Source: Orobanche coerulescens
Lineage: Eukaryota; Streptophyta; Magnoliopsida; Lamiales; Orobanchaceae
Reading direction: 5' to 3'
Length of the DNA stretch: 64,000 nucleotides
NCBI GenBank assembly: GCA_033398695.1
Contig: CM065814.1
Coordinates: forward strand, 19,092,358 to 19,156,357
Shown here in pieces: positions 1 to 10,661 of this stretch. The number at the start of each line of letters is the position of its first letter. The stretch's first letter is position 1. Under the pieces are notes generated by a model. It did no database searches, was not told the DNA's origin, and was given only the letters and a program-made list of their open reading frames with translations. The position numbers were made by a program, and so were the translations under genes.

Positions 1-234
1 ATGAATCGAATATACCTCCTAAATTCGGTCGTTTAGATTTTCTTACCTTTTATTTCGAGATCTGTTAAAGGAATAATACCAATTGTGTTAAGTCTGTTAG
101 TTTATGGGCTTTCCTAGTTAGGGTTTGGCTAAGGCCTGTTTGTATATATTTCTCCCTATTTAAAGGGATCTCATCAATGAAATAATACACAACTTTTGTC
201 CTACTTTATTGTCTCAGTTATTTTCCCTTCAACA
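1..234 (+). repeat. COP1 probable 5' LTR (3' portion)
   Basis: AT-rich sequence with a TATA-like stretch (around 140-165, tatatatttc then tatttaaaggg) and an end near ttcaaca at about 228-234, followed by cgttattagcacg. That junction resembles the LTR end and primer-site region of many plant copia elements. The left LTR boundary is not visible and may lie outside the window. The exact end is inferred. Confidence 0.5.
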
Positions 235-1330
235 CGTTATTAGCACGTAGTTCCCAACTGAGCAAAGAAAAATCTCTCCCGATTTTCTACAAAATTCCAA
301 AAAAAAAAACGAAAAATCAGGTACCAAAGAAAACCCTAGCCGCCACCCCCCGTGACCGACGACCGGTCATCATCTCCTTCACCTCCCCCACGTCCCACCC
401 CCCCCCCCCCCCCCCCCGACGCGACTAAGCCCTACACCGAGAACCACCAGGACCGCCCGTTTTCAGTCGATTCCCCCTGTCTTCTCCGTGCAACGCCGCC
501 GACCTCCAACCTGAAATCGCCGCCAGACGTCGCCTCCAACCACATCGCGACCCCTGCTCCGATTTCAATCCCTCTGATTCACGCGACCCGACTCTGCAAG
601 GCCCGCTCGATCCAACATCCTGAGTCTATCCCGACAAAGAACCTGACCCAGAGACCCCGGAACACCCGAACCCGACCCGTCGCTGAGGTCCAGATTTTAG
701 ACCGTTCGTCCAGCCCTGTTTCTGGAGCGCCCCGACCCGACGAGACCGGCTCGGTAGTCCCGTTTTTTTCTCTCCAGTCCATTTCTTCTGCCCATATTCA
801 CGAAGTAAAGTACACAATACGAACTCTACTATCTGCACTATGCAAATTTTTATACTGTTTATATATCTTTGATTGCATATTTATACTCCGTAATTTATTT
901 AAGCTTAATTAAACCAAAATCATGATGCATTAATAATTTTAGTTAAATTAAAGCAAATCGCCTATAACAACTTGGATTAAAATAAATTCACGTTGAATTA
1001 ATAATTATTGCGGCATAAGACACCTCTTTGATTGCATAATATGTGTATAGATATATTCCTAGGATTATTTGTCTATATCTATAAATATACATATATTTGC
1101 ATACATATATAGATATGGCATGCAAATTAGGCTTCATCATTAGTAGATTTTTAGAGGGCTTATATCTACTGCCTATATCAACTCGAACCGTGATAAAGTA
1201 ATTTCATTGGTAATCCTCAACAGCATCGAAAGTAATTTTGACCATATCTTGGTTCCGAAAAAATAATAATGCTCCTCATTATTGAAAATTTTATCATGGA
1301 AAGTACTCATGGTAAACTGTGAAAAATCAT
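235..1330 (+). other. COP1 untranslated leader
   Basis: About 1.1 kb between the LTR end and the first gag-like peptide. It holds a C-rich part (330-780) that is open in one frame but encodes only a proline-rich low-complexity peptide, followed by an AT-rich part (800-1330) with no open frame. I see no gene in it. Confidence 0.45.
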
Positions 1331-2215
1331 TTTCTTTTTTCTTGTATTAAGATAGCTTATCCAACTCGCCTCAAATTTGATATCTTGGACTCAAAAGAGC
1401 TTGAGTACCATAGATGGGTCTCCTACATCGAGACCACATTTATCACTAAAGAATATAGTGGTACGCTCCTTAACACCACAGACCAAGTACCGTCTGATAA
1501 GATAAAAGCGAGTGCACTTATATTCCTTAGGTGACACATCGAACCCAACCTCAGATAGGAATATCTACAGTTGAAATTCCCTAAAAAACTGTAGGATGCT
1601 TTAAGGGCTAATTTGGGAACATTCACAAACTTTGCTCCCAGAGTTGACCGTGCAGTGGAATGAAATCTGCTTGCTTGATTATAAACGGATCAACGACTTC
1701 AACAAAGATATGCTCCGCCTCAAGGCACGCCTAAATTTCTGTGGGAAGGATGTCACAGAAGATGACATGATCCAGAAATCTTTTTTCACCTTCCCTACTT
1801 CCACTCTTATACTAACGAACCAGTATAGGCTGGAGTATGATAATAAATGCATCACTACATTCCGTAAGCTAATCAACCTACTGCAAGTAGATGAGAGGCA
1901 TAACGAAGTGTTAGTGATCAGTAATGTCAGGCCGGTTGGGACAAAGAAAATTCCCGAGGCCAATTATGGCAAAGTGGATGATGGAAACTATCCCAATGAA
2001 TAGGGGACTGGACATGATAGGCTTCGTGGTCAATGACGTGGGGGTTCTTCCAATGTAATGCGAAGACTTGGTGCTCCCGGCTCTACTAGCCAAGGGAACC
2101 AAAAAGCACCTACCCATCCTATCGCCTCTAAGGCTCGAGTTGGCAATGAACCGTGCTATCATTATGGAGATACTGGACATGGTATATGAACTACCATGCA
2201 AGCAAGAAAGTCGCA
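1331..2215 (+). pseudogene. gag: COP1 gag remnant (Ty1/copia nucleocapsid precursor)
   Basis: Two pieces in different frames recall the gag of plant copia elements: TRLKFDILDSKELEYHRW near 1350-1420, and a longer stretch at 1632-2003 with MIQKSFFTFPTSTLILTNQY and a VRPVGTKKIPEANYGK-like tail. A degenerate zinc knuckle, CYHYGDTGHG, lies at about 2155-2185; its second cysteine is replaced. In the family this protein forms the particle and binds RNA. Stops and frameshifts make it non-functional, so this is an old copy. The left boundary is approximate. Confidence 0.7.
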
Positions 2216-2955
2216 TTTCACTACAAGTAATATAGAGAGTCCAAAGAAAGAATAACTCATTATATGGAAGAATATGATCTAGACAAGTCCCCCTATGTCA
2301 ATTTCACAGTCACCAATCGTCGAATTGAGTCATACGATCCACAGTCTATAGACTGAATCTTAGTATTATGCTTACTTTTTCGTTTACATTTGGTATAGTT
2401 GCCTAAATACGACTGTGTTGGTGTTTTATTTTCAATAATGGCCTGATGTAACGTTGTTTCACGAACAAGATATTATTATTGCTTACGTTATATTCTTAGC
2501 TTTATTTAAATGAATATTGCTTGCGTGTTTATGGTTCGAAATTTCACTCTTCTAAGGAATGAATTGAGTAGAACTTGAATGTTCCTAGAATAAGGCTTCT
2601 ATTCATCGAATAAGTCGCCTGTCAAACCTCGGTAACTACGATGATTGGGTCCTCCCAACTCATCAAATGGCGAGGTAATGCCCAATTCTTGATGCCTAAA
2701 TGACAGTCTTCTAAGTTACCGATGCTCTGTATGCACATAGAGCCCTTCGAACCTACTTAGCTTCAATAATATACATAGCAATGGTTTCCAGATTGAAACC
2801 CAATGTAAGAATGGAATAGAGTTTCTTTTATTAATTCTAATAAATGTGGACGTAAACACATTTTAGAATAATTCATGAGTCAATCTAGTAGACTGTACCT
2901 CACTACTATTAGGTTTTTAAAATTATATGTTGTCATCAACAATGTACTTTGGGAC
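2216..2955 (+). pseudogene. COP1 decayed protease/pre-integrase region
   Basis: No frame longer than a few tens of codons and no intact motif. By position between gag and integrase it should be the protease region of the same copia element. Nothing else is recognisable here. Confidence 0.35.
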
Positions 2956-3402
2956 ATAGACTCATATAGGCTTTGGCACGTAGACTAGGTAATCCTGGTC
3001 GAAGTATAATGATCCATATACTAAAGAACTTGTACGAACATCATTTCTTTTCGAGCGAAAAGGTGGCAACAATTCGATATAAAGAACAATGTTGATGTTA
3101 ATCGTGTTATGTCATCCAAAGAACCTGATGCATATCAAATGTCCACCACTTAGTGTTGCAAAGCCTGCTCTTTAGCCAAAGTAGGAGCGGGACCTTCCTA
3201 CGCTAAAGAAACAAAAGCAAGCATTCCATTCTTATGCTGAATATAAGGAGATATTTGTGGATCCATCCTCCTAATATGCGGACCATTTATGTATTTATGA
3301 TTTTGATGGATTCTCCAACATGTTGGTCACATGTCGCCCTCCTGTCCACTCAAACTGCTGCACAACTTCTAAAATAATTTATAAGGACTCACCTCCCTTA
3401 TC
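2956..3402 (+). pseudogene. pol: COP1 pre-integrase/integrase remnant, N-terminal part
   Basis: Short peptides match the plant copia integrase order: LGNPGRSIMI-like residues near 2990-3015 (the pre-integrase His-containing segment), a CGPFMY peptide near 3278, then in another frame MILMDSPTCWSH followed by VALLSTQTAAQLLK up to about 3370. The last group corresponds to the start of the catalytic core. The reading frame shifts at least twice. The domain is cut at 3407 by element B and continues at 27474. Confidence 0.65.
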
Positions 3403-3407
3403 GCATC
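3403..3407. repeat. Target-site duplication of element B, left copy
   Basis: GCATC directly precedes the B LTR start (TGTAACACC). The same GCATC follows the other end of B at 27469-27473. A five-base duplication is usual for gypsy integrases. It proves that 3408-27468 entered COP1 as one unit. Confidence 0.92.
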
Positions 3408-4000
3408 TGTAACACCCCGACATATTCGGAATAATTACAGCGTCGTAAACCCTTTAAGTAAGGATTTACAAGGCTAAATAAAAGAAATGCAAATATAATT
3501 CAACCTTACAACTGAAGTTCAAAATACAGAACTGGTTCAACTGGTCCAAAGAGTTAACTTATACAACCATATCGAAATTGACATTATTAAAACACACGTA
3601 CTCGAGTACTAAAGTGAACCAAGAAGACAAATCATAATAACAATAAACATCAACCACATCACTAAGCCATTTCATCGTCACTGCCGATCGTGGTTGCTTC
3701 CGCTCTCGGTTACTCCGACCATCAAAACAATGTCCACCCCCGAAGGGGTTAGCAAAACAATGCTAGTACAAGTATCATAATACATAAATCATCAGTGCAT
3801 CATAAAACATGCAAAACGGACTTCCGTCATCGGAATCCAACGATGTGAATCCTCACGATTCCATCAACACAATACAAGGTAATCCAGCGATCCAGCGCCC
3901 TTGGTATAGATCCCCATAATGATCCCGTCGGACCAACGCATGGTGGAAAACCCATCCAGCGATCCAGCGCCCTCAGCATAGATCCCCATGATGATCCCGT
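3408..4000 (-). repeat. Element B 3' LTR, truncated by the gap
   Basis: Matches the first ~590 bp of the right-hand B LTR (25065 onward) with scattered differences. It contains the GTACTCGAGTAC palindrome (3598-3609), the CCCCCGAAGGGG hairpin near 3740, and the start of a tandem unit (gatccagcgccc... at ~3890 and again at ~3960). The N gap begins inside that tandem repeat. Confidence 0.88.
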
Positions 4001-4500
4001 NNNNNNNNNNNNNNNNNNNNNNNNNNNNNNNNNNNNNNNNNNNNNNNNNNNNNNNNNNNNNNNNNNNNNNNNNNNNNNNNNNNNNNNNNNNNNNNNNNNN
4101 NNNNNNNNNNNNNNNNNNNNNNNNNNNNNNNNNNNNNNNNNNNNNNNNNNNNNNNNNNNNNNNNNNNNNNNNNNNNNNNNNNNNNNNNNNNNNNNNNNNN
4201 NNNNNNNNNNNNNNNNNNNNNNNNNNNNNNNNNNNNNNNNNNNNNNNNNNNNNNNNNNNNNNNNNNNNNNNNNNNNNNNNNNNNNNNNNNNNNNNNNNNN
4301 NNNNNNNNNNNNNNNNNNNNNNNNNNNNNNNNNNNNNNNNNNNNNNNNNNNNNNNNNNNNNNNNNNNNNNNNNNNNNNNNNNNNNNNNNNNNNNNNNNNN
4401 NNNNNNNNNNNNNNNNNNNNNNNNNNNNNNNNNNNNNNNNNNNNNNNNNNNNNNNNNNNNNNNNNNNNNNNNNNNNNNNNNNNNNNNNNNNNNNNNNNNN
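4001..4500. other. Assembly gap of exactly 500 N
   Basis: The round length marks it as a placeholder. The left flank is the B LTR and the right flank is an LTR end of another family (F), so the true missing sequence must hold the rest of the B LTR, the B pol 3' half, the start of the A 5' LTR and most of F. Confidence 0.98.
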
Positions 4501-4723
4501 ATTAGCGTACGCTAAATGGAGTATGTAGCGTGCGCTACTCCTCACGCACAGCTCGCAACGAAAAGACAATGATGATAAACACGGCATGAAACTCCAATCA
4601 GATTAGTGATGAATGACGATTGATACACGATACAATTACTCTGAATGATGAATACCATGACTGAATATGAGTGACAAATGATCAATGATGAATGAAATTA
4701 CTGAGTTACAACTGGGTATTACA
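4501..4723 (-). mobile_element. Element F: end of a minus-strand gypsy-type LTR
   Basis: Ends in ggtattaca, the reverse complement of the TGTAATACC LTR start seen in other elements here, exactly where the A LTR resumes. It carries the 12-base motif as an inverted pair, TAGCGTACGCTA at 4503 and TAGCGTGCGCTA at 4526. It does not match any other LTR in the window, so it is a separate family. The rest is in the gap. Confidence 0.65.
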
Positions 4724-5501
4724 CGACGGGGCCTCGAGGGAATCTATGGCTTCGTCCTGGATTCATGAGTTTGATTCGCTAGCCAGCTCGGGAGGGTCCT
4801 TAGAGGCCTCGAGTGGGATTCGTGGCTTCGTCCCGGTCCTAGGTGACGTGTGGTGCTTGATTTGTTTTATGAATGTGGCCAACTCGGGAGGGTCCTTAGA
4901 GGCCTCGAGTGGGATTCGTGGCTTCGTCCCGATCCTAGGCAAATTAATTGTGACTGTTTGTTTCCGGAAAAGACATGTCTAGTTTTGGTTTTTGAAATGA
5001 TATTGGTGCATGTACTATGAAATGTGTAAGCGATTGGTTTGCCTTGATTACTTGTACTAGCGTAATTGCTAACCCCTTTGGGGACCCGTTTTGGGGAAAT
5101 TCTTGTTATGGATTTCAGGTTATGATTATCCTGGACGGCGAGCACCGGACGATGCGAGGATGTTGGCCAGGGTCGTTGACATGTGCATTTGGGTCTTCGT
5201 ATTTCTTTTGTTCATTTCGATTTGGTTGTTTCCACAGTTATAAACTTATAGATTGTACTCGCGAGTACTTAGGCTTTTCCTTTCGGATTGTGTTTGGACC
5301 TCGTTGGGTTACTGTATTTGTCGGTTGATGTTTATTGTGCCGGTTGTACCGGACGTGTTGTTTTATGTTCTTGTTGTTAACAATTGTCTCCTTGCTAACC
5401 GAGACGGTTAGTCGAGAGGTGTTTTCTTGTGTCAGCCTGGTGGATCCCATGTAGGGGCCCACAGCGCTGTAATACACCTCGAATATCTTGGGGGTGTTAC
5501 A
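4724..5501 (+). repeat. Element A 5' LTR, 3' portion only
   Basis: Aligns base for base in length with 11835-12612 of the 3' LTR (778 bp each), with roughly fifteen to twenty substitutions by eye. The upstream ~1.4 kb, including the promoter and motif array, is missing because F interrupts it at 4723/4724 and the gap follows. It contains a doubled ~95-bp unit (gggagggtcc...ggcctcgag), a CCCCTTTGGGG hairpin (~5072) and the GTACTCGCGAGTAC palindrome (5255-5268). Confidence 0.9.
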
Positions 5502-5506
5502 GAAAA

Positions 5507-5518
5507 TGGTATCAGAGC
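5507..5518 (+). other. Element A primer-binding site
   Basis: TGGTATCAGAGC lies five bases after the LTR end. It is complementary to the 3' end of plant initiator tRNA-Met, the usual primer for minus-strand synthesis in this group. Confidence 0.92.
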
Positions 5519-5519
5519 T

Positions 5520-5539
5520 CTAGGTTTATGGATACCTAG
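5520..5539 (+). other. Hairpin just after the element A primer site
   Basis: CTAGGT and ACCTAG are six-base arms around an eight-base loop. The same hairpin position is occupied in C (32028-32047), E (39579-39595) and I (61120-61136), with different arm sequence in E and I. It could serve RNA dimerisation or packaging, which is inferred from position only. Confidence 0.5.
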
Positions 5540-5736
5540 GCCTGTCGGTTATTTGGGTCTAGTCGTGTTTGTTTTGCACATTGTCACACCGCTGCCAGCA
5601 TCCCAGTACTTCCAGTGCTCGTAAGTTTTCTTATTCGGCTCTTTTGTTTCTTGCATTGTATTTCCACTTTTGAATCGTAGTTGCTTTTCCTCCCTTACTC
5701 ATCATCGATGTACTTCTGTTATCTCTCAATATCAGT

Positions 5737-8700
5737 ATGGATGCCGGAGGAAACCGTGGTCGTGGTCGTGGTTGTGGCCGTGGACGCGGTCGAGGACGTG
5801 GGGCAGCCGGTAGGGCGGCCATGTCGCACTCTTCAGGAGCCGGCAGTACCGGCGACCGTCGTAGTCATGCTTCTTCTCAGGAGCGCACCGATCTTGGTAT
5901 TGCGGCTGTTATGCAGCAAATGGTTAACCAAATGGCGGCTATATCTCAGGTGGTCCAGGACCCCGATCGGGCCCATGCTAATCGGGGCGGAGCGGATCAC
6001 TGGCTTCAGGATGTCATCAAGATGCATCCTCCTCAGTTTTCGGGAGCTTCGGACCCGATCGGCTGGGAGGGGTGGATCAAGGAGATATCCAAGGTCTTCA
6101 CTGCTACCAACTGCCCCGAGGACCGTAAGGTCCCTATTGCTCAATACTTTCTCACGGGAGATGCTACAGATTGGTGGGAGGCCATTGGTCCGAAAGATCA
6201 TGTTGCTTCGTGGACCGAATTCCAAGAATTTATGGAGACCGAATATTGTCCGTGGCCGGTCAGATAGGCTCGAGTGCATGCTTTCTATGATGCTCAACCA
6301 CGGGATATTCCCGTATCCCAAGCTATTGCCGATTTTAATAAGGAGTTGGGTTATGTGAAAACCCAAGTTGTCGCTGAGAGCGACAAAATTTTCCATTTTT
6401 CCAGGAGGATGAAACTGTCCATTCGGGACTATATGTCTGGGCTCGTCTGTACTACCTTGAAGGATTATCAGAGTCGAGCTCTTGCTTATGATATGTCGGT
6501 GACGGCTAGCGATTTGGCTCGTGAGAGCAAGAAGCAGAAGTCGGTCGGAAATTTTTCTGGTCCCAAGAGTGGAGGCCAGCAGAAATCTCAGGCTGCAAAT
6601 ATTTCTACGGGCGGTTCGGCTCGTTTTTCTGGGAGCTTTCGGAGTGCCGCCAGAACCGTCGTCCGGGACCCCAAATGCTTTAACTGTGGCAAGCCAGGCC
6701 ACGTGAACCGGGATTGTCTTCATCCACCTTTGACTTGTCATACTTGTGGTCAGTCGGGCCACAAAGCTTCTTTTTGCGAGAAGCTCAGACAGTTTCGCAG
6801 CGCCCGTTCTTCTCACCCAGCACCTATGGAGCCGAGCGTGAACCAGGGCTCATTTGCTCCGCCGCCTCCACCGAGCGTCGGCCGAGGTAGGGGTCGGGGT
6901 CAACCCACTAGAGGAGGAGCTTCCAGTGTCGGCTCCGCCCAGCCACGTATATACGAGATGAGGAGGGCCGATGACCCAGCAGCTACTGTGGCGACAGGTA
7001 CCGTTCGTATCCATTCTCATCCTGTCGGTGTACTTTTTGATTCGGGTGCTACGCATTCATTCATTTCTCTAGAGTGTGTACGCCGTTTGAGTCTCGACTG
7101 CTTGTCACCTTGCGAGCCTTTCATCGTTAAACTTCCTAGCGGTGATAGAATTGTCGGTGATCGAGAAGTCTGGGACTGTTCTGTGATTATTTGTGAGAGG
7201 GCTTGGCTCTCTAATCTTATTGTCGTGGGTATCGAGGGTGAGGATTTGATTCTTGGGGATGATTGGCTCGAGCGGCATGGCGCGATCATGAACTACCGCA
7301 CGAGAATCATCACTATGTTAGCCGAGGACGGCACCGAACACTCTTTCGCAGGGCGAAAGAGGGGAAACCAGAAGTTCGTTATTAGTGCCTTAAAGGCGAT
7401 GAGTCTCCTGCGAAAGGGGTGTACTGGTTATTGGTGCTACGCCTTGAAGGCGGAGAATGGTGGAGTCGAGCTTTCGTCGATTCCAGTCGTTAGTGAGTTT
7501 CCTGATGTATTTCCTGACGAGTTGCCGAGATTGCCACCAGATCGTGAGGTTGAGTTTGTTATAGAATTAGAGCCGGGCGCAGCTCCGATTTCAAAGGCGC
7601 CGTATCGCATGGCACCTTCAGAGATGTCAGAGTTGAAGAAGCAGTTGAGTGAGCTTCTTGATTCAGGGTATGTTCGACCGAGCGCCTCGCCTTGGGGTGC
7701 ACTGGTCCTGTTTGTGCGGAAGAAGGATGGTTCACTACGTTTGTGTATCGATTATCGCGAACTAAACAAAGTGACCATCAAGAACAAGTATCCTTTGCCG
7801 AGGATTGATGACTTGTTCGATCAGTTTCAGGGAGCTACGGTATTCTCGAAGATTGATTTGAAATCGGGTACTATCAGCTCCGGGTGAGGGAGTCCGACGT
7901 GCCGAAAACGGCTTTTCGGACGAGATACGGACATTATGAGTTTGTAGTTATGCCTTTCGGGTTAACTAATGCGCCGGCGGTGTTCATGCAATTGATGAAC
8001 AAAGTCTTTATCGAGTATTTGGATAAGTGTGTCGTCCTCTTCATTGACGATATTCTTATCTATTCGAGGAATGAGGAAGAGCATGCCCATCATCTGCGGA
8101 TAGTGTTAGACAATTTGAGGACCGAGCAACTCTATGCGAAGTTCTCGAAATGTGAGTTCTGGCTGAAGGAAGTGATGTTTTTGGGTCACGTGATTTCAGC
8201 CGAGGGAGTCCGTGTGGATCCGCAGAAAATTGAGGCAGTATTGGATTGGGCATCGCCCACAAATGTGAAGGAGGTCCGTAGTTTCTTGGGTTTGGCTGGC
8301 TACTACTGTAGGTTCGTCGAGGGTTTCTCAAAACTAGCTCGGTCGCTTACACAGTTGCTCCAGAAATCCGAGAAGTTCGTCTGGACCAATGAGAGACAGT
8401 CGAGTTTTGAGGAACTGAAGAAGCGTTTGACTTCAGCTCTGGTTTTGGCGTTGCCATGTGGCAACGAGGGATTCGCCGTGTATAGCGATGCTTCGGGTCA
8501 GGGTCTTGGGTGCGTCTTGATGCAGCACGGCAAGACCATTGCGTATGCGTCGAGACAGTTGAGGCCGTATGAGCTTAACTACCCTACTCACGATTTGGAG
8601 TTAGCGGCGGTTGTCTTTGCACTCAAGATTTGGCGTCACTATCTTTTCGGCTCTGCATGTCAGATTTTTACCGATCATAAAAGTCTGAAATACATATTTA

Positions 8701-10382
8701 CTTAGCGGGAGTTGAATATGAGGCAGAGGAGGTGGTTAGAGCTGATTAAGGATTACGACCTCAAAATCCTTTATCATCCGGGCAAGGCGAACGTCATGGC
8801 CGACGCCTTGAGTCGGAAACCGATTGCGTTGCGAATGCTTGAGGTCCTTACGCCTCAGTCTGAGCTTCGGCGGGCTTTGATCGGGTTAGATGTTGAGGTT
8901 TTGTTGCCTGGAGCTGTCGGGCAACTTTGTGCTTTAGAGATTTCGTCGTCTTTGATCGATGAAATTAAGCTGAAGCAATTAGAGGATCCGATGACTACTC
9001 AAATCCGAGAGAACGTTCTTAAGGGAAAGTCTCCTGTATTTGTGATTCACGAGGATGGTGTTTTGAGATTCCAGAGTCAGCTTTGTGTGCCGAACGATCC
9101 AGAGTTGCGACAGAGTATTTTGCGTGAGGCCCATTCCACACCCTATTCCGTTCATCCTGGTTCGAGTAAGATGTACAAGGACCTGAGGAGGAACTTCTGG
9201 TGGAATGATATGAAGGAGGAGGTCGCACAGTTTGTGGCGAGATGTTTGACTTGCCAGCAGGTCAAAATCGAGCATCAGCGACCGGCTGGGTTATTGCAGT
9301 CACTTCCCGTTCCGGAATGGAAATGGGAAGATATATCGATGGATTTTGTTACGAGTTTGCCGAGATCGAGGTCGGGCATGAATATGGTATGGGTGGTTGT
9401 TGATCGTCTGACCAAGTCGGCACATTTTCTGGGCATCAAGGACACTTGGGGCCCAGAGAAGTTGGCTCGTGTGTTTATCGCGCAGATTGTGAGACTTCAC
9501 GGTACTCCGAAGTCTATTGTTTCGGATCGTGATGGCCATTTTGTATCGCACTTTTGGCAGGCGGTGCATAAAGCGTTAGGTACCCGTTTGCATTTGAGTA
9601 CCTCTTTTCATCCCCAGTCAGATGGACAGTCGGAACGCACTATCCAGACATTCAAGGACATGTTGCGTGCTTGTGCCCTCGATTGGAGTAGCGACTGGGA
9701 GGAGCATTTGCCATTGATCGAATTCACGTACAACAATAGTTGGCACGCGTCGATTCGGATGGCACCGTATGAGGCACTTTATGGGCGACGATGTCGATCG
9801 CCGATTTGTTGGAATGAGGCGTCTGATTTGGTCGGGATCGAACCGGATGTCGTTTTAGAGATGAGACGGAAGATAGAATTAATTCGAGAACGGATGTTGA
9901 CTGCCCAGATTCGACAGAAGTCATATGCCGATGTCCGTCGTCGACCTTTAGAATTCGAGGTGGGAGACCACGTTTTGCTGAAGGTGTCGCCGACGATAGG
10001 AGTTTTCCGTTTCGGGAAGAAGGGGAAGTTGAGTACGAGATTTATTGGACCCTTCGAGATTCTCGAGCGAGTCGGTGGGTTAGCATACCGTTTGGCGTTA
10101 CCCCCGGCCCTGAGTCATGTTCATAGCATTTTTTATGTTTCCCAACTGAGGAAATATGTCCCGGATCCTAGTCACATCATCGACTATGGGGAGATTGACG
10201 TTGCCGAGGATATTACTTTTGAGGAGCGTCCTTTGAAGATTTTAGAGCATCGGGAGAAACGACTAAGGCATAAGACCATCCCTTTGGTCAAGGTGCAGTG
10301 GTCGAGACACGGTGTCGAGGAGGCAACTTGGGAAACCGAGGAGAGCATGCGTGCTAGGTACCCTGAGTTGTTTGTTTCTTAA
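5737..10382 (+). pseudogene. gag-pol: Element A gag-pol polyprotein, broken
   Basis: The start ATG at 5737 opens with MDAGGNRGRGRG. Domains in order: gag core with WEGWIKEISKVF and DWWEAIGP (~6060-6200); two CCHC knuckles, [14 protein letters not shown] and [14 protein letters not shown] (~6674-6780); aspartic protease with DSG at 7039-7047; RT with FIDD near 8040; RNase H with VYSDASGQG; integrase with a zinc-binding H/C region and D-D-E residues (~9120-9660); and a chromodomain-like tail, VEEATWETE (~10315). Compared with C it has a CAG-to-TAG stop at 6265-6267, loss of one G near 7868 (frameshift before the second half of RT) and a CAA-to-TAG stop at 8703-8705. In the family the polyprotein copies and integrates the element. 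This copy cannot make it without readthrough and frameshifting. Confidence 0.93.
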
Positions 10383-10397
10383 GTTTCGGGACGAAAC
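10383..10397 (+). other. Inverted repeat upstream of the A polypurine tract
   Basis: GTTTCGGGACGAAAC is a hairpin-capable repeat just after the pol stop. It recurs at the same place in C (36912-36926, one base changed), D (15986-16000, minus), E (42373-42387) and, as a variant, I (~63489-63503). Confidence 0.7.
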
Positions 10398-10405
10398 TTG
10401 TTTTT

Positions 10406-10417
10406 AGAGGGGTAGAA
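10406..10417 (+). other. Element A polypurine tract
   Basis: AGAGGGGTAGAA directly precedes the 3' LTR start TGTAATATCC. This is the expected primer for plus-strand synthesis. Confidence 0.85.
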
Positions 10418-10661
10418 TGTAATATCCGCATTTTTCTTTCCCTTGTATTTTTCTTTTTCAGCGTATTTCCCGATAGTAGTGACCCTCGTGTATCTTCAGT
10501 TTATCTTTTCTATTATCTATGGATTTTATCCCCGTTATTGTTGTGCGGAACCGCCGTTTCGGGGTTGCCGTGGATCCATTCTATGTTATGATGCCCGTTG
10601 AGATGTTCCGTTGGATGTTTCGTTCACCTTCCGGTGTTTTGAACCGTTCATATTCCATACC

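Larger units (their letters stand above)
1..3407 (+). mobile_element. COP1: decayed Ty1/copia retrotransposon, left part
   Basis: This is the oldest layer of the window. It has an LTR-like 5' end, a long leader, a degenerate gag with a remnant zinc knuckle, and a pre-integrase/integrase remnant that stops abruptly at 3407. The sequence resumes at 27474 with the next part of the same integrase domain. The intervening 24 kb is element B, flanked by GCATC duplications at 3403-3407 and 27469-27473. All coding parts are broken by stops and frameshifts. Assignment to Ty1/copia rests on gag-like and integrase-like peptides and on the domain order; the lineage within copia is not certain. Confidence 0.8.

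Noticed and set aside
352..912. A 186-codon proline-rich open frame
   Set aside because: It lies in the COP1 leader, is low complexity (C runs), overlaps open frames on the other strand and has no family resemblance.
3973..4587. Open frames of 204 and 175 codons around 4001-4500
   Set aside because: They run through N bases and are artefacts of the gap.
5507..5518. tRNA gene fragments at the TGGTATCAGAGC sites
   Set aside because: Each lies at a fixed distance after an LTR end and is only the 12-base primer complement; no cloverleaf follows.
5833..6816. A 327-codon minus-strand frame and a 225-codon plus frame at 5681
   Set aside because: Both are antisense or frame shadows of the GC-rich gag of element A; the +1 frame at 5737 carries the real gag motifs.
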